DNA of 57,189 bases from Shewanella algicola (lineage in GTDB: Bacteria > Pseudomonadota > Gammaproteobacteria > Enterobacterales > Shewanellaceae). Positions 10,319 to 19,166 of this stretch are shown here, in pieces; position 1 is the first letter of the stretch; the number at the start of each line of letters is the position of its first letter. A program made the translations under genes and the position numbers. The notes below the pieces were generated by a model. That model had not been told where the DNA came from. It worked only from the letters and a program-made list of their open reading frames with translations, and ran no database searches. The stretch is from contig NZ_BMQI01000030.1 of the NCBI RefSeq assembly GCF_014648035.1, positions 1 through 57,189 of the forward strand, given 5' to 3'.

Positions 10319-11407
10319 ATGTTCACAATGAGTTTAGATAACAAAAGTCGTATTCAAACAATCTGCAATCACGCTAACAGTAAAATAAATCCAATATTTG
10401 AGTTAGTTCTGATTGAAGCTAAGAATGATGAAGTGACATTCAGCGCCTCCAATGGCGCTCAGTACAACTCTCTCACCCTACCAGCACAAGTGACAACTCA
10501 AACTTCGTTTACTCTCTCAGGAAAGCGTTTAAGCGCTGTATTGAATGCATTGTCTGCTAATAACGCAAAACTCGAAGTTAAAAACCAAAGTCTATTCATG
10601 AAAAGTGGCAGAAGTAACTTAAAATCACCTATTTTTAACGCTTCTGACTACCCATCTGCCCCAGTGATAGCTAAACCCATAGCCTCAATCAAATGCACTA
10701 TTGCACAACTAGCAGCCCTGTTTAATTCCGCTTCTTATGCTGTAGCCAAAAATGACGTTCGAAATTATTTGTGTCATGTTAATCTGTCGATTGATAATCA
10801 AATCGTTACTGTATGCGCAACAGACGGACACAGGCTCAGTCGCCTTGAGCACACTAATTTAACCTGTAAAGGCAGTGGCAACTACTTAGTTCCAACCTCA
10901 TTAATGTCTGCCGTGTTATCTCAAAATCTTGATGATAAAGAAGTCGTGCTCATTGAATTTGATGAACAAAAAGCAGCCATCACCAGCCGAGACACATCAA
11001 TAATATCGGTCTTAGGTGACGGCCAATATCCAGATATTGCTCGTGTCATTCCAAGCAGCAAGCAACATGGCGTTACATTTGATCTACAGGAGTTACGCGC
11101 CACCGTAAAACGTTTTCAAGCTGTAGCATCGTTAGAGAAAGCGCCAATAATTCGATTTGATATCGACTCAGAAGTGAATATGTCGGTATTTAGCTCAGAC
11201 AAGACAAATGAATTTTCAGAGATTATCGAAGCTCAACTGGAAGATGGTGAACCGATTTCAGTTGGTGTGAATCCCATATATTTAGCCGATGCCTTAGCAA
11301 AACAAACAAGTGAAACGGTCACAATTTACTTTAATCAAAAATCCGCAATTTTAATCACTTGCGACATTATTGAGTTGGTCACGTTAGTCATGCCAATCCG
11401 AGTCTAA
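10319..11407 (+). CDS. dnaN: DNA polymerase III beta subunit (plasmid-borne sliding clamp)
   Basis: 362 aa, the normal clamp length (about 366). Three clamp domains can be followed: residues 1-118, 119-242 with the signature CATDGHRLSRLE, and 243-362 ending LVMPIRV, close to the canonical VMPMRL end. The protein would form a ring dimer that holds polymerase and ligase on DNA. It is divergent from chromosomal clamps by eye. Codon 4 is also an ATG, so the start could be nine bases later. A plasmid-encoded DnaN is unusual; in the same element there is also a DNA ligase, a common clamp client. It may supply a private clamp for plasmid replication or repair. Confidence 0.92.
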   Translation: MFTMSLDNKSRIQTICNHANSKINPIFELVLIEAKNDEVTFSASNGAQYNSLTLPAQVTTQTSFTLSGKRLSAVLNALSANNAKLEVKNQSLFMKSGRSNLKSPIFNASDYPSAPVIAKPIASIKCTIAQLAALFNSASYAVAKNDVRNYLCHVNLSIDNQIVTVCATDGHRLSRLEHTNLTCKGSGNYLVPTSLMSAVLSQNLDDKEVVLIEFDEQKAAITSRDTSIISVLGDGQYPDIARVIPSSKQHGVTFDLQELRATVKRFQAVASLEKAPIIRFDIDSEVNMSVFSSDKTNEFSEIIEAQLEDGEPISVGVNPIYLADALAKQTSETVTIYFNQKSAILITCDIIELVTLVMPIRV

Positions 11408-11425
11408 ACATACCTTTTCTAAAGA

Positions 11426-11455
11426 GTGATAGTGACAACAAGTCGCTATCATTGC
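11426..11455. terminator. Hairpin between convergent dnaN and EAL genes
   Basis: TGATAGTGAC pairs with GTCGCTATCA (9 of 10) around a five-base loop. There is no long T-run, so termination would be weak or Rho-assisted. Confidence 0.4.
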
Positions 11456-11467
11456 CTCATTACAATG

Positions 11468-12988
11468 TCAGAGAACTTTTTGGGTTAGGAAGGATATTAA
11501 TGGTTCTGGCCGATGAAATAGATATCCTTGGAGGTTTTGCACACCATTCATCACCAGTTGGTCTGCTTGATGTTGAGTTTCAACACCTTCTGCAATGATT
11601 GGAATATTGAGTCTCTTTGAAAGATCGAGGATATTGGAAACGAGATTAAAACAATGTTCATTCTCTGGGTAGCCATCGATAAACCGCTTATCAATTTTGA
11701 GCGCATTTGCATTCAAGTCTCGTAAGTGCTCTAAACATGAATATCCCGTACCAAAATCGTCAATAGAAAACTTAACACCCAATTTTTCTAGCTCAGAAAT
11801 TGCATTCAACGTATCTTCATCATTCGTGATAATTTGTCGTTCTGTTATCTCTAATACAAGCGTTATGTGGCTTAATTGTGGGTCTTCGGTAAAACGAGCA
11901 CATGATTCAATGAGTTTGGCCGAATATTTTCTGGATAATTGAATCGGGCAAATATTAACACTGAGATAAAAGTTCTTTTTGTTAGCTATCAGGCACGTTT
12001 CGACACATTCTTGATAGATCTTATCCATTAACATCAACGTCATTGGGACGATATATCTTGATTCTTCAGCAGTTGGAATGAACACATCGGGATTTATTAG
12101 TGCCTTACCATATTGCCAACGCATTAAAACCTCACAGCCTGATAGCTCACCATTTGTGTCAACAATGGCCTGTGCGTAAGGGATGAACTGTTTTTTCTTT
12201 AAACCCATTCGTAACGCGCTTTTTAGCACGATTTTCTTGCTGTGAAGGTAAAAACAAAAAGGCACAACCAGTGCAAGAGAAAACAAGAACAAAATTAACA
12301 GTGAATTACTCTCTAAAATGTCAATAAATGGACCTGTTCGGTTTATATACGCACTCACTGTAAAGGGATATGAATTTGAGCTACGGTGTAAATTAACTTC
12401 ATTTTGCGGTGGTTGCGAATCCATATTTAAATTCACATCAATCTTTGATGTAGGAAAATCGACAGTAAAATACGTCTGTTCATTGAAGAGCTTGATAACT
12501 GAGAAGAGTGTCGGCCCATGCAACGTTGAGATAACCGTAAAATCGCCGCGTTGAGACTTCGTTATCAAAATTGGTTTACCTGGCACAATAGTCCGTGACA
12601 TCAAGAGATCTACCGGCAAATACTCTCCTGGATTTGCAGGCTCGCCAACATTAATAGCCGATGAAGAACAAATAACCTTATTATCCGCTATCAAATTCAC
12701 TGTCTGAATGCTTGGCACTTCTAAAATGACTTTGTTGAATAAGGGCTCAGACGAATGACAATCCATAGAGGCTGAGGATAAAATAAATTCGTTAGCCGTA
12801 AACGAATCGTTTATTTTTGAATTTATGAAATTAACGGCTATTTCTAAACTGTCTTCAGTTTTAACTATATGTGCCGCATACGCTTGGTAAGCGTAAATAA
12901 TTAATCCACCGAAAAATAGGAGCATAAATAGCAACACACAGTGAACTATTTTTAGGAATAAAAATGGATCTGTAACACGTAGAGTCAT
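11468..12988 (-). CDS. CSS-motif EAL-domain c-di-GMP phosphodiesterase
   Basis: 506 aa inner-membrane protein. TM1 is at about 12-35. A periplasmic CSS-motif sensor domain follows (Cys in MDCHSS and in VICSSS), then TM2 at about 229-248 and a cytoplasmic EAL domain. The EAL catalytic set is present: CEVLMRW, NICPIQLS, LEITERQ, IDDFGTGYS, LKIDKRFIDG and IIAEGVET, so hydrolysis of cyclic di-GMP to pGpG is expected. In this family a disulfide in the CSS domain controls activity, making it redox-responsive. No clear Shine-Dalgarno precedes the annotated ATG. Lowering c-di-GMP would favour motility over biofilm in the host; why the plasmid carries it is unknown. Confidence 0.92.
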   Translation of the reverse strand: MTLRVTDPFLFLKIVHCVLLFMLLFFGGLIIYAYQAYAAHIVKTEDSLEIAVNFINSKINDSFTANEFILSSASMDCHSSEPLFNKVILEVPSIQTVNLIADNKVICSSSAINVGEPANPGEYLPVDLLMSRTIVPGKPILITKSQRGDFTVISTLHGPTLFSVIKLFNEQTYFTVDFPTSKIDVNLNMDSQPPQNEVNLHRSSNSYPFTVSAYINRTGPFIDILESNSLLILFLFSLALVVPFCFYLHSKKIVLKSALRMGLKKKQFIPYAQAIVDTNGELSGCEVLMRWQYGKALINPDVFIPTAEESRYIVPMTLMLMDKIYQECVETCLIANKKNFYLSVNICPIQLSRKYSAKLIESCARFTEDPQLSHITLVLEITERQIITNDEDTLNAISELEKLGVKFSIDDFGTGYSCLEHLRDLNANALKIDKRFIDGYPENEHCFNLVSNILDLSKRLNIPIIAEGVETQHQADQLVMNGVQNLQGYLFHRPEPLISFLTQKVL

Positions 12989-13263
12989 ATTTTTTTGAGT
13001 TTATCTATCCAGAATCAAAAACTATCACGAAGAGAATTGATTTCAAACATATCAATACAGTATGCAACATACTAAACACCATCTACAGTTCAACAGGTTA
13101 AGCGTATTGAACACTATACGAAGAAATAAATAGGTAGTCACAAACCCTACAATCCCTACAATCCCTAAATCTGTCACCATCACTGCCCCACAATGACACT
13201 GACAGTATAAAATCAGTTTGTAACGTTGCCTAATAGACTGTATAACGACACCCCTAACGATTT
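12989..13263. other. Intergenic region with a 9-bp tandem repeat
   Basis: No convincing gene. CCCTACAAT occurs twice in tandem (13145-13153, 13154-13162), followed by CCCTAAAT. Confidence 0.45.
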
Positions 13264-13294
13264 GAAAAAAAAAGCGATCATCACGACCGCTTTT
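13264..13294 (-). terminator. Intrinsic terminator after parA-parB and the 44-aa ORF
   Basis: Read on the minus strand, AGCGGTC and GATCGCT form a stem with one mismatch, followed by nine T residues. It lies just beyond the 44-aa ORF and would end the parA-parB transcript. Confidence 0.75.
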
Positions 13295-13306
13295 CATTCT
13301 AATTAA

Positions 13307-13441
13307 CTAGTGTTTTGCTAGTTCAGCTTCCCTTAAACAACGACAAAATAAACTCCAATCTGAAAATTTCATCGCGGGCATTTTCACTTTCTGCCCCTTT
13401 GCAATCGCGTCTGCAACTGATAGCATTGTCTTAATTGACAT
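13307..13441 (-). CDS. 44-aa ORF downstream of parB
   Basis: A 44-codon frame beginning MSIKTMLSVADAIAKGQ and ending LREAELAKH. An excellent AAGGAG lies seven bases before the ATG, and the frame is followed directly by a strong terminator, so it is probably a real small gene of the parA-parB transcript. It carries FCRC near residue 32-35. No family is recognised. A role in partition or a small regulatory protein is only a guess. Confidence 0.6.
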   Translation of the reverse strand: MSIKTMLSVADAIAKGQKVKMPAMKFSDWSLFCRCLREAELAKH

Positions 13442-13526
13442 TATAACTCTCCTTAAATATTTATAGTGTTGGTTAGGCGGCGAACATGGGCTTCTTGGCG
13501 GTTGAACATGTTCGTCGCTCAGTTTT

Positions 13527-14462
13527 TTAAGCTTTCACTTCCTCACCCTTCATCACTTTCATAATGTAGGCTTCAATCAACGCATACTCTTCATCAGTCG
13601 CGCGACTTAATGTAATCGTTGTTTTATCTTTAACCTTCTTACTTTTAGCCCACTTCTTGGAATTAACAGCAAGAAACTTAGAATCTTTCTCAGATGTCTT
13701 TTTAATTTTTTTAAACTCTGCTGCGTCTTTCAGAAATTCAATCACTTCCTCGTTCAATGTTCCCGGCAACACTTCAGTTAATTCGATCACATCGTCTAAT
13801 GGCATTTTGCTATCAAGAACATGATTATAAATTTTTGATATTTCAGCAAATTGCGGCAATGTTAAATCGCTGGGGTACTCGAATAAATTAATGATTTCTT
13901 GCGGGATAGACCAAGCATTTAATGCCTTTGAAACATAACCTTGGGTGAACCCCTCTTGCTCTGCAATATCAGCTTGGGTTTTACTAGGATCTTCCTTTAA
14001 AAGAAGCTCAAAGGCTCGGCCATTGTCTCTGATTGAATGCTCTTTCGCTGTCTGTAGCTCTTTAGATAGTGCTTTGACTTCGGCCCGAGTTAATTCTTCT
14101 TCGCAATATAAAACGTTCAAACCTACACCAGCATAAATAGCTGATTGACGACGGCGTGTGCCATCCAAGGTCGCGTACTTTCCATCGACCAACTGGGCTA
14201 TGACAGGTTGGTATTGCTGTCTTGAAATTGAGCTGATTACATCAGCAAGTGACGCTTGAGTTAATTCCTCAGCAATTCGCTTATTCATCGAATGAGCATA
14301 GGTCAACACCTCAACCTGGTCGGCTGGTACATTTTTTCGTTTAAACGTGACCTTACGGCCATTGTGCAAAGTGTACTCTTCAGCATCGTTTGCCGCACTC
14401 TGATGAGTAAGAGGCCCAAGGCTGCGTCCGATAGGGGCTTTACGTTTTTTATTAACGTCCAT
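13527..14462 (-). CDS. parB: Partition protein ParB
   Basis: 311 aa. Residues about 35-140 form the ParB/Srx-like domain, with the CTP-site-like segment LDGTRRRQSAIYAG at about 108-121. Residues about 150-200 contain the HTH (KTQADIAEQEGFTQGYVSKALNAW). A basic C-terminal tail ends in a dimerisation-like segment. It is of the P1 ParB/SopB class encoded with type Ia ParA. It should bind a centromere-like parS not identified here and stimulate ParA. Its ATG follows the parA stop with almost no gap, so the genes are coupled. Confidence 0.92.
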   Translation of the reverse strand: MDVNKKRKAPIGRSLGPLTHQSAANDAEEYTLHNGRKVTFKRKNVPADQVEVLTYAHSMNKRIAEELTQASLADVISSISRQQYQPVIAQLVDGKYATLDGTRRRQSAIYAGVGLNVLYCEEELTRAEVKALSKELQTAKEHSIRDNGRAFELLLKEDPSKTQADIAEQEGFTQGYVSKALNAWSIPQEIINLFEYPSDLTLPQFAEISKIYNHVLDSKMPLDDVIELTEVLPGTLNEEVIEFLKDAAEFKKIKKTSEKDSKFLAVNSKKWAKSKKVKDKTTITLSRATDEEYALIEAYIMKVMKGEEVKA

Positions 14463-14464
14463 AA

Positions 14465-15661
14465 TTAATTAGCTCTTAAATATAATTGAACATGTTGAAA
14501 CACGGATAAAGCAAAATCTTCAATCGCTTCTTTAGCAACCTTCAAAGATTTTAGATCGCCAGCGTATTCCTTCGGGTTGACTGAAATGACGGTATCGAAT
14601 GTTTCAGCACAACGTTGAAATGCGATTGAGTTTGGAATACTGCAATCTAGCATTTCTTCTCTAAATACCGCCTTTGCTATCGATAAAGCATCTTTATCTT
14701 GAACTGATTTCGAAAATTTTGTCATGAATGCAAAGTGATGCTCGGGTAAATGCGTTACGCCACTGGCAATGAGCTGTTCCATAATCGATGGCAAGCGACC
14801 TATATATTGTAAGGTCGAATGAAGATCGACTTGAGCGGGAGGTAATGGAGTGGCTAATACATCTGATGCGACGATGCCATTACTCAAAAATGCGTCAAGA
14901 TGTGGGCCAGTATCAATGATGATCCAGCTGAAATCCTTTTTTAGCTTATCAATCACATTTTCTTTTAATACCATATTAGGGTTTTGACCAGGCAGATGTT
15001 CTGCACATAACGCTTCCCAATTAGATGCAATAAACCCGTCTGCTATTGAGGCTGGCATAACGAATACATTTTTTACCTTAGACTCAACGATATAGTCTTC
15101 TAAAAGCTCTGCTCTTGTGGGGTTTTGCAAGATAGCTTGAGCACTGGTGTAGTTCTGATCACCAATAGAGTAGCGATGATTTAACATCATAGTAGAAGAT
15201 GCTTGAGGATCTAAATCAATCACTAAAATTCGTTGGTCATACTTTAGTAGCTGTGGGTGAGTTCGTAATGCTTGAGCAGTAGTGCTGGCCGTTACTGATT
15301 TTGTAACTCCCCCTTTTAGATTTGCAAGAAACCATACCACTGCTTCCTCATGAATATCGCTTAACTTTGGTACGCCTCTGTGTTCATAAATAGCAACCAC
15401 TTGCTCTATGGTCAGATCATAACTTTCGACTGTTCCAGTAAGTTTTTTATTGAAAACGTATCCGTCTGATTCCATTTCATCCATAGCTTTATCAACGATT
15501 GCGCGTGAAAAACCAGATAGTCGGGATACAGCAGCTTTGTTGTAACGAACATGGAAATCGTCGAACCCAAACTCGATTTTATGATTTGCCTCGTTTTCAG
15601 AGAGTTGTTGTAACGCTTGTCTGGCGTAGGAACCAGTTTGTAAGAAATTTGATAAATCCAT
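14465..15661 (-). CDS. parA: Partition ATPase ParA (type Ia)
   Basis: About 398 aa from the ATG at 15661, which has GAGG five bases upstream and starts MDLSNFLQTG; the frame extends 12 codons further but without a better site. An N-terminal DNA-binding region (about 1-100) with an HTH-like stretch indicates autorepression. The ATPase domain shows the deviant Walker A KGGVTKS, the A' motif VIDLDPQASST and Walker B IIIDTGPH. It moves plasmid copies with ParB. Divergent from the 15959 gene; the shared 300-bp region contains a perfect palindrome at 15866-15882 that may be its operator. Confidence 0.93.
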   Translation of the reverse strand: MDLSNFLQTGSYARQALQQLSENEANHKIEFGFDDFHVRYNKAAVSRLSGFSRAIVDKAMDEMESDGYVFNKKLTGTVESYDLTIEQVVAIYEHRGVPKLSDIHEEAVVWFLANLKGGVTKSVTASTTAQALRTHPQLLKYDQRILVIDLDPQASSTMMLNHRYSIGDQNYTSAQAILQNPTRAELLEDYIVESKVKNVFVMPASIADGFIASNWEALCAEHLPGQNPNMVLKENVIDKLKKDFSWIIIDTGPHLDAFLSNGIVASDVLATPLPPAQVDLHSTLQYIGRLPSIMEQLIASGVTHLPEHHFAFMTKFSKSVQDKDALSIAKAVFREEMLDCSIPNSIAFQRCAETFDTVISVNPKEYAGDLKSLKVAKEAIEDFALSVFQHVQLYLRAN

Positions 15662-15865
15662 AAATCCTCGCTGAAAACGCTTTAGTGCCTGAAACAATAA
15701 AGCCAGATTAATCCAATAAAAAGCCTAAATCAATGCAACAAGCACTGTTTTGCGCATTTATTTAAAAAACACTGCTTACCCCAAGATTTGAAGTTGTTTC
15801 AACAACAAAATTCGGACATTACAAAATAAGCCTTAAACTATTGTTTTAAAATATGAATTAAAGAA

Positions 15866-15882
15866 TTATTCCTAAGGAATAA
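15866..15882. promoter_or_regulatory. 17-bp perfect palindrome between parA and the PRTRC block
   Basis: TTATTCCT and AGGAATAA flank a single A. It lies 205 bp upstream of parA and 77 bp upstream of the 74-aa gene. Type Ia ParA proteins bind such operators; it could also be a parS site. Confidence 0.5.
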
Positions 15883-15896
15883 GACACCGCTTTGAC

Positions 15897-15904
15897 AGTT
15901 GCGG
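15897..15904 (+). promoter_or_regulatory. AGTTGC-type element, 74-aa gene
   Basis: AGTTGCGG, 62 bp before the start codon at 15959. The bases 17 nt downstream read AAAATA, a poor -10. Confidence 0.5.
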
Positions 15905-15958
15905 ATTTTTAGTGAAATGACAAAATAAAACTTCAAAAAAGTAATTTACGAGGTTTTT

Positions 15959-16183
15959 ATGTCATACGAACAGCTTATCAAACACTTCAAAACGGTTACC
16001 GACATCGATTTGGCAATCGATCATTTATCAAAAAAAGTAAAATCGATGCGAAAATCCGCTATTAATGCAACAACATTAGCTGAAAAATTGGCAATAAATA
16101 AAGAAATAAAAGCGATTAACGAGATAAACTTCAAGTTAAAAATGAACTATTTTGCTTTGGAAGATGAGCTAAATAATGCTTAA
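15959..16183 (+). CDS. Small helical protein at the start of the PRTRC block
   Basis: 74 aa, mostly charged and predicted helical or coiled coil (LSKKVKSMRKSA, LAINKEIKAINEINFKLK). GAGG lies six bases before the ATG. No family is recognised. It has its own AGTTGC-type upstream element and is separated from the ParB-like gene by 330 bp. Confidence 0.7.
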   Translation: MSYEQLIKHFKTVTDIDLAIDHLSKKVKSMRKSAINATTLAEKLAINKEIKAINEINFKLKMNYFALEDELNNA

Positions 16184-16517
16184 CGTAAATTGAATCTGAT
16201 TGGAGTTCTGGACATATCTTTGTCTGGCCGCAGAGAAATCAAAAGGTATTTCCCGGCTTGCGCTTAAAACCACACTATTATCCCGTCATGTTATCGAGCC
16301 AGTGAATGTCTGAAACATTGGGCATGATTAAAAACACATTTTTATGGGTATTGAATGTTGATCTATAACATTCAATACCCCCTGCCCTCAATAATGAATA
16401 CCAACAGTCATCGTTGATTTATGCAAACATAAATGCTTTTCCTGCTTCGGTTGCGGCTTGGAAATACTGTGCGAAAGTAATTCCTATCAAAGCAACCTTA
16501 CGTAAACGGTGAATACT
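16184..16517. other. Intergenic region with hairpin and promoter-like element
   Basis: Contains a perfect 14-bp inverted repeat (16346-16359 with 16367-16380, GGGTATTGAATGTT and its complement, 7-nt loop) and the GGTTGCGGCTT element of the ParB-like gene. No coding region is apparent. Confidence 0.55.
16449..16459 (+). promoter_or_regulatory. AGTTGC-type element, PRTRC ParB
   Basis: GGTTGCGGCTT, 69 bp before ATG 16518. The 17 nt spacer and following AAAGTA are the same as at the ligase gene. Confidence 0.55.
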
Positions 16518-18227
16518 ATGGAACAAGCTCAACACTTATCAGCAAACAATACAATGTTACCTCTGAGCATGATTGATGACCTGCCATTTGGTAACTCAAG
16601 ACGCTCACGTAATGAAGCCAAGTATAATGAAATGAAAAACAGCGTGATGAAACGTGGCGTTATTCAGCCAGTCTTAGTTCGTCCAGCCGCAGACCGTTTT
16701 GAGATTGTAGCGGGTTATGGACGCTTGTCTGCAAGTCGTGAATTAGGGCTGACTGAAATCCCTGTATTGATTAAACCTTTATCGGATGCCGAGGCACTAG
16801 AACACCAAATAGAAGAAAACGTTAATCGTGAAAGCCTATCCATCATTGATGAATGCAAAGCGGTTCAACAACTCAGTGCATTCTATAATGGCGATAGACA
16901 AGCAATCGCTGACCGCTTGGTGTGGAGTTCAAAGAAAGTGAATGAGCGCATTGAGATATTAAAATGTTGTGAAGAAGTGCTTGATGCCGTCTCTTGGGGT
17001 TCCATAACCGTTGGTCACGCACTTTTGTTGGCTCCGTTCTCAGTCAAGTTGCAGCAAGGTACGCTTAAAAAAATTATCGCAGAAAAGTGGACAGTATCTT
17101 ATCTACGCCAACGGGCGTCTAAAGGGCAGCAATACTTAACCCTAGCGAAGTTTGATACCCAAGATTGCAATTTATGCCCACATAATAGTGAAGCACAATC
17201 AGGCTTGTTTGGCCTTGATAGCCATAAAGCCGCTTGCTCTAATATCTCTTGTTTCAAAGAGAAAACAAATCAGTGGTTAGAAACTCGCAAAGTTGAATTA
17301 TCCGAACAATACGGCACAGTGCTTTTGGTGCAACAAATCAATGAAGCCGACAGAAATAGTGTTGACGCTTTGACTGTTGGTGAAACACAATTTTTGACTG
17401 GGTGTCAGGCGTGTGAAAAGAGAGTGGTGTTAATTGATGATCGCTTAGGGCGCTCATTAGGTTCAACGATAGATAATCAATGTATTGACCAAATTTGTTT
17501 TAACAAATGCATAGAAGCACTGACAACCACACCTCCCCTTGTGAGTTCAGTGAGCGAAAAAAACAATGAAGAATTACCTGAATCTAGTGTGACAACAGAA
17601 AAGGCTGCCCCCCAAAAAGGTGCTAGTTCAAAAACAAAAACGACTAACAAGCCAGTAAGTTGTGCTGTTCCCAAAAAGGTTGTGGAAACTAACAAGGCGA
17701 TATTAAGAGAAACATCGGCAGAGTTGTTGATGCCAAACGAACACTTTCAACTCGCAATGAGCTATGCGGCTTTAAAACGCTTGTGTACGGGTTATACAGC
17801 AACAAGTAGTGAATTAGCGAGTCCGACTCATTTTGAAGAAACAATTAAATCCGCTCTACGGGTCAGTGTTGAGGAGCTAAAAGCAGAAATTATCAATGCC
17901 ACACTTCACCTTGCTACCAAGCAAGATGCTCAGAATTTCAGTATGACCGACATTATGATTAATTGTATGTCTTTTGCTGATAACGCTCGACAGGTCGCTG
18001 TAGCAAAATGGAACCCTACCAAAGCACTGTTAGCAGAATATACCGTAGGTTCATTGACCGCTTTATGTATCAAGGCAGGGTTAGATACCGCAATGAATAA
18101 TCATGAAGCTGGCAGCTTCAATAAGGCCGCAGCTAGCGGTAAGGGTAAGTTTATCGACACAATTATTGCCACTGAGTTTGATTGGTCTGATTTTGCGCCA
18201 GATGAATACTTAGCATTAATTAAATAA
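16518..18227 (+). CDS. PRTRC system ParB-like protein
   Basis: About 569 aa. The N-terminal ParB/Srx domain is clear (residues about 10-110, with AGYGRLSASRELG and EALEHQIEENVNRESLS), followed by a KorB-like HTH. From about residue 217 there are two cysteine clusters (C-x2-C...C-x4-C, then CQACEKR and CIDQICFNKC) that probably bind zinc, then a low-complexity Lys/Thr linker and a helical C-terminus. This is the ParB-related half of the ParB-related, ThiF-related cassette. An upstream in-frame GTG at 16509 is possible; the ATG was preferred. With parA/parB also present the element has two ParB-family proteins. Confidence 0.88.
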   Translation: MEQAQHLSANNTMLPLSMIDDLPFGNSRRSRNEAKYNEMKNSVMKRGVIQPVLVRPAADRFEIVAGYGRLSASRELGLTEIPVLIKPLSDAEALEHQIEENVNRESLSIIDECKAVQQLSAFYNGDRQAIADRLVWSSKKVNERIEILKCCEEVLDAVSWGSITVGHALLLAPFSVKLQQGTLKKIIAEKWTVSYLRQRASKGQQYLTLAKFDTQDCNLCPHNSEAQSGLFGLDSHKAACSNISCFKEKTNQWLETRKVELSEQYGTVLLVQQINEADRNSVDALTVGETQFLTGCQACEKRVVLIDDRLGRSLGSTIDNQCIDQICFNKCIEALTTTPPLVSSVSEKNNEELPESSVTTEKAAPQKGASSKTKTTNKPVSCAVPKKVVETNKAILRETSAELLMPNEHFQLAMSYAALKRLCTGYTATSSELASPTHFEETIKSALRVSVEELKAEIINATLHLATKQDAQNFSMTDIMINCMSFADNARQVAVAKWNPTKALLAEYTVGSLTALCIKAGLDTAMNNHEAGSFNKAAASGKGKFIDTIIATEFDWSDFAPDEYLALIK

Positions 18228-18229
18228 GG

Positions 18230-18265
18230 CCATTGATAAACGGGCAAGGGAGTTGCCCGTTTATC
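18230..18265 (+). terminator. Long hairpin after PRTRC ParB
   Basis: TTGATAAACGGGCAA pairs perfectly with TTGCCCGTTTATCAA over 15 bp with a five-base loop. No T-run follows. Its right arm contains the AGTTGC-type element of the next gene, so hairpin and element overlap. Confidence 0.6.
18251..18259 (+). promoter_or_regulatory. AGTTGC-type element, PRTRC E
   Basis: AGTTGCCCG, 65 bp before the start at 18316; ATTATA lies 17 nt downstream. Confidence 0.5.
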
Positions 18266-18315
18266 AATATATCGCATTATATCGGTAACTAACCAATACA
18301 TAGAACGAGGCACAA

Positions 18316-18660
18316 ATGTTAAATCAATTAAATCAACTTAAAACCATTGGTGGAGCTGAACGCATCAATTTCTCTATTCAATTTCTGCCGTCAAATAAAG
18401 CCAGAGTTGTGTTAACGTCACAGGTTGACACCAAGGCAACAGGTGAACTCGCAGACCTTTTACGTACTCCTATCGTGCTTACTGGGAGTCTTTCAGATAT
18501 TGATACCATGTTAACCAATGAACTGTTCAATTTGGCCGATCAAGTTGAACAAGTCCCTACATGTACAACAGCAACGCCCTCCCCTGACACACCAACAGAA
18601 ACCGTTGTAACAGATATTCCATTGGATGAAAATTTTGAAGATGATGAAGAATCGCTTTAG
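18316..18660 (+). CDS. PRTRC system protein E
   Basis: 114 aa. The first 70 residues carry the family core (IGGAERINFSIQFLPSNKARVVLTSQ), followed by a Thr/Pro/acidic tail ending DDEESL. The biochemical role of the family is not known. GAGG is six bases before the ATG. It is followed in 11 bp by the ubiquitin-like protein C gene, the conserved E-C order of these cassettes. Assignment rests on the core and the context. Confidence 0.75.
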   Translation: MLNQLNQLKTIGGAERINFSIQFLPSNKARVVLTSQVDTKATGELADLLRTPIVLTGSLSDIDTMLTNELFNLADQVEQVPTCTTATPSPDTPTETVVTDIPLDENFEDDEESL

Positions 18661-18671
18661 GGGATAAAGTT

Positions 18672-18893
18672 ATGTTAAACATGAATACATTGACAAGAAA
18701 ATTTAAGATTGGTGCGGCGATTATAAACGACCCATCACCACAAGCTGACTTGGATGAAGTACAGCGAATATTAACCCAACAATTCCCTATGCTTAGGCAT
18801 ACACGGATCTATATCGAGGATGGCGTATTAAACGATACTGCGACCGAAATCACTTATGACTATCCGCTAATCCCTGTAAAGGTTAAAGGTTAA
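18672..18893 (+). CDS. PRTRC system protein C, ubiquitin-like
   Basis: 73 aa, the usual size of the family. It reads as a small beta-grasp fold (FKIGAAIINDP...ADLDEVQRILTQQFP...) and ends VKVKG, with a C-terminal glycine as needed for E1-dependent activation. By family precedent the PRTRC C, B (E2-like) and ThiF (E1-like) proteins form a bacterial ubiquitin-like conjugation set; conjugation itself has not been seen in this sequence. GGGGAT precedes the ATG. Confidence 0.8.
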   Translation: MLNMNTLTRKFKIGAAIINDPSPQADLDEVQRILTQQFPMLRHTRIYIEDGVLNDTATEITYDYPLIPVKVKG

Positions 18894-18895
18894 CA

Positions 18896-19045
18896 ATGGA
18901 AGAAATAAAATCACAATTAGAAAAATGGGTTCTAGCCGCCAAGCAAGAGCCTGAACGAAACGCAAAGGCTGTAGTCAGACGACTCTTGAAGATTGAAACT
19001 AAGTCGCATTATGTTGAATCGAAAGACTTGCCTCCAATCGGTTAA
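18896..19045 (+). CDS. 49-aa ORF after PRTRC C
   Basis: A 49-codon frame beginning MEEIKSQLEKWVLAAK and ending SKDLPPIG, two bases after the preceding stop. Helical and basic in the middle (AKAVVRRLLKIE). It ends 16 bp before a strong terminator, so it is the natural last gene of the E-C transcript. No family recognised. A longer frame that overlaps it from 18993 is explained by the late start of protein F. Confidence 0.65.
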   Translation: MEEIKSQLEKWVLAAKQEPERNAKAVVRRLLKIETKSHYVESKDLPPIG

Positions 19046-19060
19046 AATAGCAAAACATGA

Positions 19061-19102
19061 AACGCCCCAAAAGTTACTATATATAACTTTTGGGGCGTTT
19101 TT
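19061..19102 (+). terminator. Strong intrinsic terminator
   Basis: A 16-bp perfect stem (AACGCCCCAAAAGTTA at 19061-19076 with its complement at 19084-19099) followed by a T-run. It ends the E-C-49aa transcript and separates it from protein F. Confidence 0.9.
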
Positions 19103-19166
19103 ATTGGTGGCGCGATTTACAAACTGGGTTAACGTTATTGCATCACTTGAACAAAGAGCCAACGGA

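Noticed and set aside
13145..13170. CRISPR-like repeat
   Set aside because: Short 9-bp tandem units without spacers.
13052..13297. 81-codon minus-strand frame between the EAL gene and the par operon
   Set aside because: No ribosome site, overlaps the terminator and tandem repeat, and the product is low in sense.
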